From a virus, in the IMG/VR virus record IMGVR_UViG_3300032397_000036, positions 1-39,602 of that record: a stretch of DNA of 39,602 nucleotides; one strand, 5' to 3'. Below are positions 7,802 to 16,364 of this stretch, piece after piece. Below the pieces are notes generated by a model. That model was not told the DNA's origin. It ran no database searches and saw nothing but the letters and a program-made list of their open reading frames with translations. Position 1 is the first letter of the stretch, and the number at the start of each line of letters is the position of its first letter. A program made the position numbers and the translations under genes.

Positions 7802-9222
7802 CGGTGTACGTTGTAGAGGTCTATCTTCACGTGCGCCGGAACTCCGCTTACCGTGCCGGTGAGGATATCCGGGAATGGAGTAGTATGCAGCGCCCAGTCA
7901 AGGCAGATCATCTTTGGGCTGCAGGAAGATACCAGCGGGAAGACGCTTCCCCCGCATGCGTTGTAGACAAGGCTTTCAGCGGCAACGCAGACGTTCTTGC
8001 AGATTGCGTTGATAGTGCGCGTGCGCCCGTCGATAATCAGAGTGGTATCCGGTGGAAGCGCCTTGATATGCAGCTCTCCGCAGGGAGTACGCTCTTTCCA
8101 CATGTCGTAGTCTTCCTGCGATAGATCGCGACATGGAAGGTTGAGCGGATTATCGTAGATCAGCAGCCGCAGGTCGCGCAGTCCCCTTGGTAGGATCGAA
8201 GGCGTGGCGCTATCGTATGTGTGCCCAGCGAAGATTTCGATTCGATACGTGGTATCTCGAACGGTTGGCTGGCCTTCTGGGCAGCAGCACTGCACGGCCC
8301 ATTCCAAGGGGTAAGAGAAGCAATCCTTGATGACCTGCGCAGGCTGTGGCGGGGCCACATACACGGTTGCCTCATAGTGACAATCAGGGCATTGCTCACA
8401 AGCATCGCAGTCAACCTGCCCGCAGAGAGCTATTCCAGTGCATGATACGCAGGTATCGCAGATGATTGAATTGCCATCGCAGGGCGCATTCCAATCCCAG
8501 CACTGCACGAATGAATCGTCTGCATCCTCGTCAATACACACGCCTTGATCGCTATAGCTCTCTGGACGCTCTGAGGCTAGGGTAAATGTCACCTTGCGCA
8601 TGGTGCAGCAGCACTTATCGCGACGATCTTGGTCAGTTACCTTCAGTCCGTCGATTGTGCCAACGTTGAGGAATTCGCGAATGCCATCATCTGGATCGCC
8701 GGGATCAGGGCAGAACGCACGAATACGCATCGTTCTAGTGCCGCAGCCTCCGGTCTGGCACTGCGAGGGATCTTGGCAGCCGTTACTGGGAGTCTCCAGA
8801 GTCCTGCGAAGGTACTCCAAGCCGTAATCCATGCCGCGACATGACGTAGCGAATACCATGGCCTCAAAGTGGGCCTCCTTGGCTCCCCAACGAGCGCGGC
8901 CAAGCGTGACTCCACGCCCGACTGTCTCTGTAGCAGTCTCGCTGAATGGGGAATCCCATAACCCAGTCAGCCCAATGATCCAAATTCCCAGAAACTCCGA
9001 GCTTGCGGGGATTGCTGGATCGTACCAGCACACTTCATCGGTGATCGGATCTACGAATCCAGTGTCATCGTCTTCGCATCCACAGTTATTGACGTTCGGG
9101 CAGCATCCATCTGTCTCGAATAGGCCATTTTGCTGCGCCCAGCGAATGTATGTATACGTGCGCTTTGTGTTGACTAGCTCATGGCAGCCATAGCACATAT
9201 AACTTGGAGTGAAATCAGCCAC
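7798..9222 (-). CDS. Cysteine-rich minor tail protein in Dit position
   Basis: This 474-residue protein lies directly after the tape measure and before the Gp37-like hub, where the distal tail protein normally is. An early segment (GVTLGRARWGAKEAHFEAMV) is typical of actinophage minor tail proteins at this position. It is remarkable for 37 cysteines, including CCPNVNNCGC, a CCC near the centre and a dense block around DTCVSCTGIALCGQVDCDAC. They may form disulphides or bind metal. The GTG start has a -10 hexamer (TATACT) seven bases upstream. The identification as a Dit-like protein rests mainly on position. Confidence 0.7.
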   Translation of the reverse strand: MADFTPSYMCYGCHELVNTKRTYTYIRWAQQNGLFETDGCCPNVNNCGCEDDDTGFVDPITDEVCWYDPAIPASSEFLGIWIIGLTGLWDSPFSETATETVGRGVTLGRARWGAKEAHFEAMVFATSCRGMDYGLEYLRRTLETPSNGCQDPSQCQTGGCGTRTMRIRAFCPDPGDPDDGIREFLNVGTIDGLKVTDQDRRDKCCCTMRKVTFTLASERPESYSDQGVCIDEDADDSFVQCWDWNAPCDGNSIICDTCVSCTGIALCGQVDCDACEQCPDCHYEATVYVAPPQPAQVIKDCFSYPLEWAVQCCCPEGQPTVRDTTYRIEIFAGHTYDSATPSILPRGLRDLRLLIYDNPLNLPCRDLSQEDYDMWKERTPCGELHIKALPPDTTLIIDGRTRTINAICKNVCVAAESLVYNACGGSVFPLVSSCSPKMICLDWALHTTPFPDILTGTVSGVPAHVKIDLYNVHR

Positions 9223-9245
9223 TTACAATAGTATACAATGAGAGA
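9223..9245. promoter_or_regulatory. Overlapping divergent -10 boxes, both leaderless
   Basis: Only 23 bases separate the leftward GTG at 9222 from the rightward ATG at 9246. They hold TATACT on the minus strand (9235-9230), seven bases from the GTG, and TACAAT on the plus strand (9234-9239), six bases from the ATG. The two hexamers share two base pairs, so only one could be melted at a time. The -35 elements would lie inside the opposite genes; none is clear. Confidence 0.55.
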
Positions 9246-9635
9246 ATGCACAACATCATTCAGCTACTACTCGTATCACTGGCCACATTCCGCCTAACTC
9301 GCCTAGTTACGCAGGATACAATCACCTATTCCATCAGGGAGTGGATTCTACTGCGATTCCCCGGCGATGACCAGAACTACATCTGGCAAACTAGAGACAA
9401 GGCGCATAGTTGGTGGAAGCGTGACGGATTCATTGGTAGGAGCGCGGGGCAGGAATGGCGGAAGCCTACGTTCATCGGCAAGCTCATTTCATGCGACTAC
9501 TGCATCAGCGTATGGCTAGCTCCAGCGGTCTACTTCCTGAATAGGTGGAATGAAGACGTGGTATTCGTGATTGCCGCTGCAGGTCTGGTATATTTGATTG
9601 CATCGTTCGAGTCGGGGAGGTCGATGTATGAATGA
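9246..9635 (+). CDS. DUF1360-family membrane protein
   Basis: This 129-residue membrane protein matches the DUF1360 pattern: an N-terminal hydrophobic helix with FRLTRLVTQDTI, a central loop, then GKLISCDYCISVWLAPAVYF with the conserved C..C within a second membrane helix, and a third hydrophobic segment (VVFVIAAAGLVYLIASF). Family function is not established; members occur in Bacillus and in many actinophages. It is one of the few rightward genes inside the leftward late block. It has no Shine-Dalgarno sequence, but a -10 box lies six bases upstream, so a leaderless transcript is likely. Confidence 0.75.
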   Translation: MHNIIQLLLVSLATFRLTRLVTQDTITYSIREWILLRFPGDDQNYIWQTRDKAHSWWKRDGFIGRSAGQEWRKPTFIGKLISCDYCISVWLAPAVYFLNRWNEDVVFVIAAAGLVYLIASFESGRSMYE

Positions 9636-9831
9636 GGATGAAGCCACGGAAGAGCTGCAGAACGTGTACCTGCGCGTGCGACTGGAAGAGCTGCAGGATA
9701 ATCTCATGTTCATCGCGGTACACATGCATGGCGTGCTAGGAGCATTCCTAGAAGCTGGATTCAGCGTCGAGCATGCATTCGCAATGGCTCAGAGCACGTA
9801 TTTGAGCGTTTTGGAGAGCATGGATCTGTAA
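9628..9831 (+). CDS. Small helical hypothetical protein, 67 aa
   Basis: The ATG at 9628 overlaps the DUF1360 stop by eight bases and has GGGGAGG upstream; an earlier in-frame start at 9598 is less likely. The protein looks wholly alpha-helical and acidic (EATEELQNVYLRVRLEEL, then FIAVHMHGVLGAFLEAGF). The family is unknown. It forms a two-gene rightward unit ending at the hairpin at 9876. Confidence 0.6.
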   Translation: MNEDEATEELQNVYLRVRLEELQDNLMFIAVHMHGVLGAFLEAGFSVEHAFAMAQSTYLSVLESMDL

Positions 9832-9875
9832 TCTGCTATGCTAGTGTTGCTGGTTCCGCTACGGGGGTTGCGGGG

Positions 9876-9908
9876 AAAGGGCGGGGGCTTCTGGCTCCCG
9901 CCCTTTTC
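9876..9908. terminator. Bidirectional terminator hairpin
   Basis: A GC-rich inverted repeat pairs GGGCGGGGGC (9879-9888) with the complementary CCCGCCC side (9898-9904), a loop of about nine bases between them. On the plus strand it is followed by TTTTCT and would end the DUF1360 pair. On the minus strand it follows the tape-measure stop at once. The convergent position fits a shared terminator; the T-run is better on the plus strand. Confidence 0.75.
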
Positions 9909-12900
9909 TATGCGTGCATCGCGCGACCTTGGATCTGCGCGCCAACCTGAGCTGCAACCACGTGCGGGTTTGTAGCATTGGAATGCACGTGCAGGTTCTC
10001 GATGGTGACTCCCGACTTGCCGCTACCATTCTTTTCCATCTGCTTGAGCATGCGATTCAAGTTGCTATTAGAAATAATCTCGCCCTTGTTGCCGAAGCTG
10101 CGTAGCTCTGGCCCCTTCTCTCCGACCAGATATGTACCGCTCTCATGTGCTCCGCCATACGCGCGCCCGCCCTTCACCTTCCCCTTGAGTATTTCTTGGA
10201 TGAATTGCAGCGTCTTTGGATCGCCGACGTGTACGTGCGAGTAATGCGCAGCCTTCAGTCCAGCATTTCCGATTTCAGTCCATGGACCGCCGCCGAATGA
10301 CTCTCCTAGTGGAGAGTAGATAAGTTGCTTTGGCTTGAACCACTTGCGGGCAAGCTCTGCGAATCCCATCATGTTCTTCTTTGGCCCGGCAACGTCTAGC
10401 GCTATTCCCTTATAGTGATCTGAGATATTTCCGGTTGTCGTGTACTTGTCATGGTGGAACTTTCCGGCAGATACATTCAGTCCAGATTCCTTGGCTGTTG
10501 CGCCAACTGGCCCCATTTGCAGACGATTGGCTCCATCCAGATTCATGGTAGCTGCGAGAAGGGCAGTCTTTCCGAGAGGGAATGGGAATCCAGCCGTATT
10601 GGTATCTGCAGATCCAGTTTCAGCTTGGTATTGCTTCAGGTACTTGAGTACGTTCGTAACATAGTTCTGAGTCTCTTTGTATGGTGGAATTCCGCCATAC
10701 TTGTCAACCGCATTTGGCCCGGCATTGTAAGCGGCTACGGATTCCTTGATATTTCCGCCGAAGTGCGCGAGCAACTGACTCAGGTACTTGGCTGTACCCA
10801 TGACGTTCTGCGCTGGATCGAAGGAATTAGTTACTCCAAGGCTGCGCGCAGTTGCGGGCATGAGCTGGCCAAGACCCTGCGCCCCGGCACCTGATTGCGC
10901 CTTTGGATCGAATCCAGACTCTGCCTTGATGATGCTTCCGAGTAGGAGCGGATCAATCTTGAACTTCTTTGCCTGCGCATTGATTAGCTTTGCAAACTTA
11001 CCCTTGAATGCTCCATCGCCGCCGCCGCCTCCACCGCCGAGAACGCCGCTCAGTGAATCAGTGATAGATCCTGCGATGGAAGCGGTTAGGGAAGTAATCT
11101 GAGAAGCAGTGCTCTTGATGAACGACATGACTACTGACCATCCAGCTCGCAGCCCGTCGAGTAGACCGCCCATGATGGCGTTTCCGTGCGGCCTAAGCAA
11201 CGCAGCATCTGCGGTAATCGGCCCCTTGTTTCGGGCAATCCATGGAGCTACACTGTGGATGAACTTGGTAACGTCACGATTCCATACCGTCTTCATTCCC
11301 TGCTGCAAACCAAGCATGATCGCTTCGCCGTGCGGCGTCATGCGATTCGTGAGAACTAGCGTTCCGCCAAGACCCTCTGGAATCTTCCTTCCAAGAGCTG
11401 CGAGATATGGCTTGGTCGTGCCAGTCCATTGCGCCTGCACTCCATCAGTGAATCCGACTACCAGAGCCTTTCCGTTGGGCATTGCGGCCTGCCCGAGCTG
11501 CGCGCTCAGATTCTTCGACTTCTCAATGAGCTGCGCGTGCAATGCATCGAATCTTGCAACCACGCCATTCTTACGCGGGTCGGTGACTGGATTTCCGTCT
11601 GCGTCTACCGCCTCGAACTTGACTGGAATCTTGACTTGCCCGGCAGCGGCTAGCGAAGCATTCGCCTGATCCTGCAACTGCTTGAGCTGTTCCGCTGATA
11701 TCTGACCAGAAGCGAATGCATCCTGCGCACGCTTCAGGAGGTCGCCCATCTGCGTTGTCAGGAAACCGCCTACGGCTCCTGCACCCTGCGTTGATGCTAC
11801 TCCCTTGGCAGCGTCACCAATCGCGCTGAGAGCGCCTGAGAGAGCGTCTAGGTTCTCGCGTGCGCGTGCAGTATCAGATCCAGCAAGCGTTCCAATGTTC
11901 TGGCGCAGTTTTCCAAATAGCTCGTCAAGACTGCTGGTGATCGCTCCCTGCGCCTTGAGTGGATCAAGATTTCCAATCAGGGACTGCGTGATCTGATCGC
12001 CGAAGTCAGATACGTCCTGCTTCGCCTTTGTTACCGCACGCGATACGGCCTCGAAGTAATCCTTGAGCGCGTTCTTGCGACCAAGTTCATTCTTCTTGAT
12101 TTCGGAAACCGTAGTCTTCAGAGCTGACTTGATCTTGTCTTGAGCTGATTGAGCCGCCCTTGCGGAAGCCTGCATGTTCTTTTCGCGCTCGCGCTGTTGC
12201 TTATCGCGAAGTGACTTAGCCTTCTTCTCTGCCTTCTCGTCAAGCACGCCAAGACCAGATAGCATCTTCTCGCGGTCGCTGATAATGCGATGCGCTCCGG
12301 GATCGCGGCCGTTGATTCCCGGTCCTTGGATCGCTCCCTTACCATTGATTAGTGGACCCTGCAATGGAGCAATCTTCAGGTTATTCAGCGAATTGAATGC
12401 CTTGTCGAATGAACCAGTGAGAAGTTCTGCCTCTCCCCTGATTGCCTGAATTCCATTGATAAATGCAGGAACTACTCCAAGCGTGAAGTCGTTGGCCGCA
12501 TTCTTGATTACATTTCCTGCGCGATGCCAAGCCCTGCGCCATCGTCCATTGAGGATGTCGATGATTATTTTGAGGGTTCCGTCGAGAATCCTGAGCGGAA
12601 TAGTGGCAACCTTGATTCCCTTTGCTACTACCCATCCCATGGCACGGAAGATTCCACCAATAGCGCCGCCCTTGTGACTCAGCTTGGTGAGCGCTGCAAT
12701 GAGATTGAATACATCGCCAACAATGCTTATCAGGGTGCCAGCAGTAGACTTCAGCGCATCGCGAAGTGACTGGCTATTCTTTATCATTTCAAATAGGACT
12801 ACTGCGATTGCCCCAACTGCTCCAGCAGCAGCGAGGCTTCTAACTCCAATCGTTTCCATGATTCCAGCTATTCCGCCGCGCTCTCCAAGAGCTTCTATCA

Positions 12901-15046
12901 GCGGCTTCGCGAATCGCAGAACCTGCTGCAGCGGAAGAATGATTACCCTGATTGCGAAAACTGCGGCCGTAAGCTCAAGCCAAGCCTTGGCAGATGCGAG
13001 AATGATCTTCTCGTTATCATGCATGAACTTTGCGAGCTGACCAAGAGCCTGCCCAACCTTGGGGAATACGCTTGCCGAAGCATCCCCGATGCGCGTCAAG
13101 AGAAGGCCGAATGCCTCTCCGGTAGACATGTTCTTTCCGCCGAATGCTTCGGAGAACGCCTTCCCGAATCCAGCGATACCCTTGAATGTTCCTACAGCAA
13201 GATCCTTGATTCCCTTTCCTAGAGCGATGAATCCCGGTCCATTGACGAATCCAATCAGAACATCGGTGAGCTTGCCAAGCTCGTTTCCGAGTCCCATGAA
13301 CGCAGACTGGGCAATCTTGGCGAGCTTGCTTCCCTGATTGAAGCTAGAGAAGAACTGCGCCAGCTTTGCTCCGGGAACCTTTCCTGCTTCGACCATGAAG
13401 GAGTTGAGCGCATCGCGGAAGTTCTGGAATACTGCGGCAAGACTTGTCTGCTGAAGTCCTGCAATCTGCGCGGTAAGTCCCTTTGACTGCTCAAGTTGCT
13501 TGACAATCCCAGAGAGGTTCGTCTTTCCTTCTGCGAGGATTAGCGCACGCAATCCCTGCGTAGACCTATCGGTAAGATCGAGAGCCTTGAAGAGCTTGAC
13601 CTGATCGCGTGGATTGAGGGAATCAAACTTCCTCTTGAAGTCTGCGATGATGTCGCCGAACTCGCGATAGTTGCCAGCGGCATCGAACACCGCCAGTCCC
13701 ATCCTCTTCCAGTCCTTCTCGTTTGCGCCGCCCTTGGTGAAAATCTCCCGCGCGGTAATACCTGCCTGCTGACCAGCCTTCAGTCCCTTGATTCCAACCG
13801 TGGAAAACTGCTGCAACGTAGCGATAGTAGTTTCAACGCTCTGCCCAAACTGCGTGAATGAAACCGCTGCGCGATTGCCCAATGCTTGCGTAAGATCCTG
13901 TAGCGTGCTCAGAGAACGCACGTTGGCGTTCGTCAGGATATCAGTGAGCTTGGTAATGTTCTTCTGCTTGGTTGCAAAGTCTCCATAGTTCAAACCAAGA
14001 GCATTGAATGATGCAAGCAATCCTTCCGTAGCATCCTGCAGATCGAACTGACCAGCCTGAGCGAACTTGCTGATCTGCGGCAGTAGTGCGAGTGAATCAG
14101 CGGCTGATTCACCGGCAGATGCTAGGTAGTAGTATCCGTCTGCGGCTTCCTTGGCGCTGAAGATGGTCGTCTTCGCGATTGCCTGCGCTCCTTCGATGAA
14201 TTGCAGCTTTGCGTCATCAAACGTCTTCCTAGCCTCAGATAGCGTCCTTCCGCCGATCAGATCGGTTCCACCAATCAGCGAAGCTGCATTCGTTGCAGAT
14301 TGCTCAAGTTCGCCAAATGACTTGACCGCAGATACGCCAATTGCAGTCGTTGCTGCGACGATGGCAACCGTCGTCAATCCCCAAGCTAGGCCGATGTTCT
14401 TGAATGCGCGCTTGCTGACAACTTCCAGCCTAGAGAACGCGCCTACTGCACGCGAGATATCTGCGTCGATGAATGCCTTGATTGGCTTCAGGAAGATTAG
14501 CTGCATGCGCTCGCGAGCTGCGATTGCATCCTTCTCTGCATCTACGACAAGTGGAGCCTTATCAACCTTGACAACCAATCCAACTGGATCTGCGTTGACA
14601 ATTGCGGCAGCTTCCTTGACGGCAAGCTTGATGTTCTTGGCTAGCTTGTTCTTCGACTTCTGGCTGACATTGAAGTTGGTATTGGTTAGCTTGAACTCAC
14701 CTTCCATCTTCGATGCTTCTTTGATGGTATTCCTGATTGAGTTGAAGATTGTCTTCTGAGACTTCTTACTCAGATTGAACAATGCTCCGGTAATCAGGTA
14801 TTCCTTCTTCTCCCTGCCAGCCTCCGCAATGGTATTCGTGATTGACTTATTCAGGCTAGCCTTAGCCTTGGGCGAAAGGGTGATCTTGGGAGATATTTCA
14901 ATCTCCTTGATTTCCTTGCCTAGACCCTTCTTGTCAAGCACTGGCTTGACCTTGACGGAAATGGCTGGAAGCGCCTCAATCTGCTTTATCAGCAGCTCGG
15001 TATCAGCGTTGAGGACTATTCGTGCTTCGCCTACAATTTCACTCAT
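9908..15046 (-). CDS. Tail tape measure protein with SLT and M15-like domains
   Basis: At 1712 residues this is the tape measure, setting tail length and carrying wall-degrading domains. Residues about 50-160 hold three imperfect 30-40 residue repeats. The TP901-type region follows (AATTAIGVSAVKSFGELEQS). Long helical and hydrophobic parts fill the middle. After a GGGGGG linker near residue 1340 comes a soluble lytic transglycosylase domain (IIKAESGFDP, GAQGLGQLMP, AAYNAGP) to about 1465. A second peptidase-like domain has SDHYKGIALDV (near 1545) and HYSHVHVG (near 1604), the zinc-site pattern of M15 peptidases. I see no cysteine in the whole protein. The -10 box six bases before the ATG suggests leaderless expression. 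Confidence 0.93.
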   Translation of the reverse strand: MSEIVGEARIVLNADTELLIKQIEALPAISVKVKPVLDKKGLGKEIKEIEISPKITLSPKAKASLNKSITNTIAEAGREKKEYLITGALFNLSKKSQKTIFNSIRNTIKEASKMEGEFKLTNTNFNVSQKSKNKLAKNIKLAVKEAAAIVNADPVGLVVKVDKAPLVVDAEKDAIAARERMQLIFLKPIKAFIDADISRAVGAFSRLEVVSKRAFKNIGLAWGLTTVAIVAATTAIGVSAVKSFGELEQSATNAASLIGGTDLIGGRTLSEARKTFDDAKLQFIEGAQAIAKTTIFSAKEAADGYYYLASAGESAADSLALLPQISKFAQAGQFDLQDATEGLLASFNALGLNYGDFATKQKNITKLTDILTNANVRSLSTLQDLTQALGNRAAVSFTQFGQSVETTIATLQQFSTVGIKGLKAGQQAGITAREIFTKGGANEKDWKRMGLAVFDAAGNYREFGDIIADFKRKFDSLNPRDQVKLFKALDLTDRSTQGLRALILAEGKTNLSGIVKQLEQSKGLTAQIAGLQQTSLAAVFQNFRDALNSFMVEAGKVPGAKLAQFFSSFNQGSKLAKIAQSAFMGLGNELGKLTDVLIGFVNGPGFIALGKGIKDLAVGTFKGIAGFGKAFSEAFGGKNMSTGEAFGLLLTRIGDASASVFPKVGQALGQLAKFMHDNEKIILASAKAWLELTAAVFAIRVIILPLQQVLRFAKPLIEALGERGGIAGIMETIGVRSLAAAGAVGAIAVVLFEMIKNSQSLRDALKSTAGTLISIVGDVFNLIAALTKLSHKGGAIGGIFRAMGWVVAKGIKVATIPLRILDGTLKIIIDILNGRWRRAWHRAGNVIKNAANDFTLGVVPAFINGIQAIRGEAELLTGSFDKAFNSLNNLKIAPLQGPLINGKGAIQGPGINGRDPGAHRIISDREKMLSGLGVLDEKAEKKAKSLRDKQQREREKNMQASARAAQSAQDKIKSALKTTVSEIKKNELGRKNALKDYFEAVSRAVTKAKQDVSDFGDQITQSLIGNLDPLKAQGAITSSLDELFGKLRQNIGTLAGSDTARARENLDALSGALSAIGDAAKGVASTQGAGAVGGFLTTQMGDLLKRAQDAFASGQISAEQLKQLQDQANASLAAAGQVKIPVKFEAVDADGNPVTDPRKNGVVARFDALHAQLIEKSKNLSAQLGQAAMPNGKALVVGFTDGVQAQWTGTTKPYLAALGRKIPEGLGGTLVLTNRMTPHGEAIMLGLQQGMKTVWNRDVTKFIHSVAPWIARNKGPITADAALLRPHGNAIMGGLLDGLRAGWSVVMSFIKSTASQITSLTASIAGSITDSLSGVLGGGGGGGDGAFKGKFAKLINAQAKKFKIDPLLLGSIIKAESGFDPKAQSGAGAQGLGQLMPATARSLGVTNSFDPAQNVMGTAKYLSQLLAHFGGNIKESVAAYNAGPNAVDKYGGIPPYKETQNYVTNVLKYLKQYQAETGSADTNTAGFPFPLGKTALLAATMNLDGANRLQMGPVGATAKESGLNVSAGKFHHDKYTTTGNISDHYKGIALDVAGPKKNMMGFAELARKWFKPKQLIYSPLGESFGGGPWTEIGNAGLKAAHYSHVHVGDPKTLQFIQEILKGKVKGGRAYGGAHESGTYLVGEKGPELRSFGNKGEIISNSNLNRMLKQMEKNGSGKSGVTIENLHVHSNATNPHVVAAQVGAQIQGRAMHA

Positions 15047-15058
15047 ATGTATAGTATA
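15047..15058 (-). promoter_or_regulatory. -10 box six bases before tape measure ATG
   Basis: On the minus strand TATACT (15058-15053) is followed by ATACAT and the ATG of the tape measure gene. There is no Shine-Dalgarno sequence. No clear -35 element is visible. A second TATACT lies on the plus strand at 15067-15072 and may serve the chaperone gene. Confidence 0.55.
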
Positions 15059-15105
15059 ACTTCATGTATACTCCCTCTCAGGCAAAGCACTAGAAGGGGA
15101 AACGA

Positions 15106-15549
15106 ATGGCTTTCGACAATTCACTGTCAGTCAAGCTGGAAGAGCGAACGAAGAAGGCTTACGCGAGCCGAGAGGCTGCGGGAAAGCCAGAAGGAATCAG
15201 CCTTTTCGGCAAGGATCTGCGACTGATCCCAGTCATGCCAGCCGCATTTCTGAATGACCTTGCAGCACTCCAGACTGGCGACGTGAGCAAGGGCAACCTG
15301 CTTGAGATTGTCGAGCTGTGCGTTGAGGAAGTTGATCGGCACGTGCTGCGCGATATCTTCAAGACGCAGATCGTAGACGTAGATTTCGTCAATGACTTCC
15401 TTGAATACGTGATTGAGTATTACACCGCCCGCCCTACAGACGGGCCATCAACCTCGTCCACCACTGGCGAGCTGATGGCCCCAGACTCGCAGCCCGCTTC
15501 TACCCCAGTCGTATTGGTGAACTCCCAGCCGATTACGCCTGTGAGCTGA
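15106..15549 (+). CDS. Tail assembly chaperone, upstream frame
   Basis: This 147-residue protein has the look and position of the first tail assembly chaperone (lambda G equivalent): a folded N-terminal part (LFGKDLRLIPVMPAAFLNDL, then EIVELCVEEVDRHVLRDI) and an unstructured Pro/Ser/Thr tail (ARPTDGPSTSSTTG and on). The -1 frame under that tail reads as good protein and continues to 15758, as in frameshifted chaperone pairs. A GAAGGGG sequence supports the ATG at 15106. Unusually, it points away from the tape measure it should serve. Confidence 0.7.
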   Translation: MAFDNSLSVKLEERTKKAYASREAAGKPEGISLFGKDLRLIPVMPAAFLNDLAALQTGDVSKGNLLEIVELCVEEVDRHVLRDIFKTQIVDVDFVNDFLEYVIEYYTARPTDGPSTSSTTGELMAPDSQPASTPVVLVNSQPITPVS

Positions 15550-15758
15550 TCGAAGGATACCTCTTGGAACGAATCGACGGCAGCTCTGAGCCGGAAGAGA
15601 ATCTAGCTAACTTGAATGATTCCCTAGATGCAGACTATGGTAAGATCATCGCCATGGACTCATGGGTAGAGGAAAGCTACGATCAGAACGAAGAAATGCG
15701 CTACCTGAAGAGCCATTATCCACACATCTATGAAGACTTCAAATCACGGGAGAACTGA
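15417..15758 (+). CDS. Tail assembly chaperone, -1 frameshift extension
   Basis: This is the second half of a presumed G/GT pair. In the -1 frame the sequence is free of stops from 15417 and reads YRRAINLVHHWRADGPRLAA, RFYPSRIGELPADYACELIE, then GYLLERIDGSSEPEENLANL, ending FKSREN. Stops at 15393, 15402 and 15414 put the shift after 15417. A possible site is the Pro codon CCT at 15433, which could slip back onto CCC and join ...TARP to YRRAINL. I see no classical X-XXY-YYZ heptamer, so the site is uncertain. Independent translation from the TTG at 15564 is the alternative. The extended protein would normally bring the tape measure into the tail. Confidence 0.6.
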   Translation, partial: VLHRPPYRRAINLVHHWRADGPRLAARFYPSRIGELPADYACELIEGYLLERIDGSSEPEENLANLNDSLDADYGKIIAMDSWVEESYDQNEEMRYLKSHYPHIYEDFKSREN

Positions 15759-15761
15759 TCT

Positions 15762-15965
15762 ATGAGCAAGTTTCTTACATATGTATTAGCTCTAGCAATC
15801 GTTAGCGCGCTTGCATATACGCCAGCGTGGATCATATATCAGCACGTTCTGCACGGAGTCTATGCATGGCCAGCGCTTACGTGGGTGAATGGGTTCCTGC
15901 TCTATCTTGCTGGGCAGGTTCTCGCAATCAAGATTACCTTGACTTCTTCACAACCGCCCGCATAG
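15762..15965 (+). CDS. Small two-helix membrane protein, 67 aa
   Basis: This short protein has two clear membrane helices: TYVLALAIVSALAYTPAWII near the start and TWVNGFLLYLAGQVLAIKI near the end, joined by a short loop. GGGAG lies upstream of the ATG, four bases after the chaperone stop, so it belongs to the same rightward unit. Its end overlaps the end of the leftward neck gene by 32 bases. Size and topology resemble holins, but the endolysin is 12 kb away, so I would not call it one without evidence. Confidence 0.6.
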   Translation: MSKFLTYVLALAIVSALAYTPAWIIYQHVLHGVYAWPALTWVNGFLLYLAGQVLAIKITLTSSQPPA

Positions 15966-16332
15966 CCTGATTCAGAATCTGGTATGCCTTCGCTCCCGGA
16001 TGATTGACGCTGCGGTAGATATGGAATGGCGGGAAGTTTGGCGCAACTGGTGGGTTTTCCCAGATGAACCTAAGCGCTCCTGCGGGGTCGCGAGGACTAA
16101 TCTTGTGCGGCTTCTGGCCCTGCTCTAGAATAGTTGCATACTGAGCAGTATTGCTAACCGCTACGCTTGCGGGTCCAACCTCTTCGATATGGAAGCTATC
16201 TAGATACAGTCCAGTGCGCGTCTTCAGGTCGTGCTTGGTAATCTCGATTGCTACTGCCTTGGTAACGAATGCGTGCTCCATCGCAATCTGATTGGCGAGA
16301 AGTTCTATCCCCGGAAGATTTGGAATTCCCAC
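15934..16332 (-). CDS. HK97 gp10-like neck/tail-completion protein
   Basis: This 132-residue protein fits the HK97-gp10 family of head-tail or tail-completion proteins: a long N-terminal helix, then RTGLYLDSFHIEEV, then NTAQYATILEQGQKPHKISP (strand-turn with the conserved 'YA..lE.G'), then VNHPGAKAYQILNQAM at the end. A GTG start has GGGGAG six bases upstream. It acts in the connection between tail tube and head. Its neighbours upstream are the other neck proteins, as expected. Confidence 0.75.
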   Translation of the reverse strand: MGIPNLPGIELLANQIAMEHAFVTKAVAIEITKHDLKTRTGLYLDSFHIEEVGPASVAVSNTAQYATILEQGQKPHKISPRDPAGALRFIWENPPVAPNFPPFHIYRSVNHPGAKAYQILNQAMRAVVKKSR

Positions 16333-16364
16333 GCAAAGCTCCCCGGAACTTGTGGCTATCTATT

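Noticed and set aside
14151-14759. Long rightward open frame (about 200 codons) inside the tape measure gene
   Set aside because: It is antisense to a strong, well-recognised gene; its protein is low-complexity Ala/Ser/Val without a ribosome site and mirrors the codon pattern of the tape measure.
15762-15965. Holin
   Set aside because: Two membrane helices fit, but the endolysin is 12 kb away with its own membrane-protein partner, so I kept a neutral call.
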